Shown piece after piece: positions 15,138-15,276 of a stretch of DNA of 15,276 nucleotides; within the stretch, counting starts at the first letter, position 1; each line of letters begins with the position of its first letter. The stretch is from positions 1-15,276 of the forward strand of contig JBHGBF010000127.1 in the NCBI GenBank assembly GCA_041946865.1. Direction: 5' to 3'. The position numbers and the translations under genes were made by a program. Under the pieces are notes generated by a model that saw only the letters and a program-made list of their open reading frames with translations, ran no database searches and was not told the DNA's origin. This stretch comes from RPQK01 sp041946865. Lineage in GTDB: Bacteria; Acidobacteriota; UBA6911; RPQK01.

Positions 15138-15221
15138 GCTGACTTTCCGGAGGTCCGCAGGGCGGGCCAGCGTAAATAGAAACCCGGGCCGCCTGTGCAG
15201 CCAGGTCCGTAGGACTTCGTT

Positions 15222-15274
15222 CCCTGAAGGGGAACAGCAAAGCGGCGTCGCCATGTTGCACTGCCCCTTCAGGG
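15222..15274. repeat. 11-bp inverted repeat after the dehydrogenase gene
   Basis: CCCTGAAGGGG (15222-15232) is the exact reverse complement of CCCCTTCAGGG (15264-15274), with 31 bases between. Each arm also has a self-complementary tendency. No T-tract follows before the window ends, so a terminator cannot be confirmed. The rest of 15138-15276 shows no gene. Confidence 0.7.
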
Positions 15275-15276
15275 CA

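Overview
The window reads as a chromosomal segment of a fairly GC-rich, Gram-negative-type (diderm) bacterium: there are export signals, a lipobox protein, inner-membrane anti-sigma topology and periplasmic-type domains. The overall flavour (ECF sigma/anti-sigma/CHAT operon, REP-like hairpins, a heptamer repeat array, start codons placed directly behind an extended -10) resembles Acidobacteriota. That assignment is an impression from gene style, not the result of a database search. No tRNA, rRNA or CRISPR array was seen.

Layout. 1-293 has no recognisable gene. 294-857 (-) is a short AraC-type regulator with four N-terminal cysteines. 858-1254 is non-coding and carries an 11-bp triplet repeat. 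1255-1745 (+) is a broken tyrosine recombinase. 1938-5728 (+) is a compact three-gene operon behind a near-consensus sigma-70 promoter: an ECF sigma factor, a membrane anti-sigma factor with a zinc-binding motif and an outer TPR domain, and an exported, C-terminally anchored TPR-CHAT caspase-like protein. 5882-7153 (+) is an exported nitrilase-family hydrolase with an N-terminal beta-sandwich module. 7222-10956 (-) is a housekeeping DNA/RNA maintenance run: a SplB-like radical SAM protein, recG and rsmD. 10957-11124 is a divergent intergenic region with two hairpins. 11125-12572 (+) is a coupled pair, a lipoprotein with a pseudopilin-like C-terminus and a membrane thioredoxin-TPR protein. 12610-12713 is a 7-bp tandem repeat. 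12803-15137 (+) is the start of an exopolysaccharide locus: a glycosyltransferase and an AlgD-like nucleotide-sugar dehydrogenase.

How the parts work together. The most interesting unit is 1861-5728. The anti-sigma factor should hold the sigma factor at the inner membrane and show a TPR domain to the periplasm. The CHAT protein carries TPRs and a His/Cys dyad predicted to sit in the same compartment. This allows a model in which the CHAT protease cuts the anti-sigma factor to release the sigma factor. It is a membrane counterpart, by analogy only, of the TPR-CHAT/sigma logic of type III-E CRISPR (Csx29-Csx30-RpoE). A second cross-cutting signal is that two genes (5882 and 11125) begin exactly six bases after an extended -10 box and have no ribosome binding site, which points to leaderless transcription.
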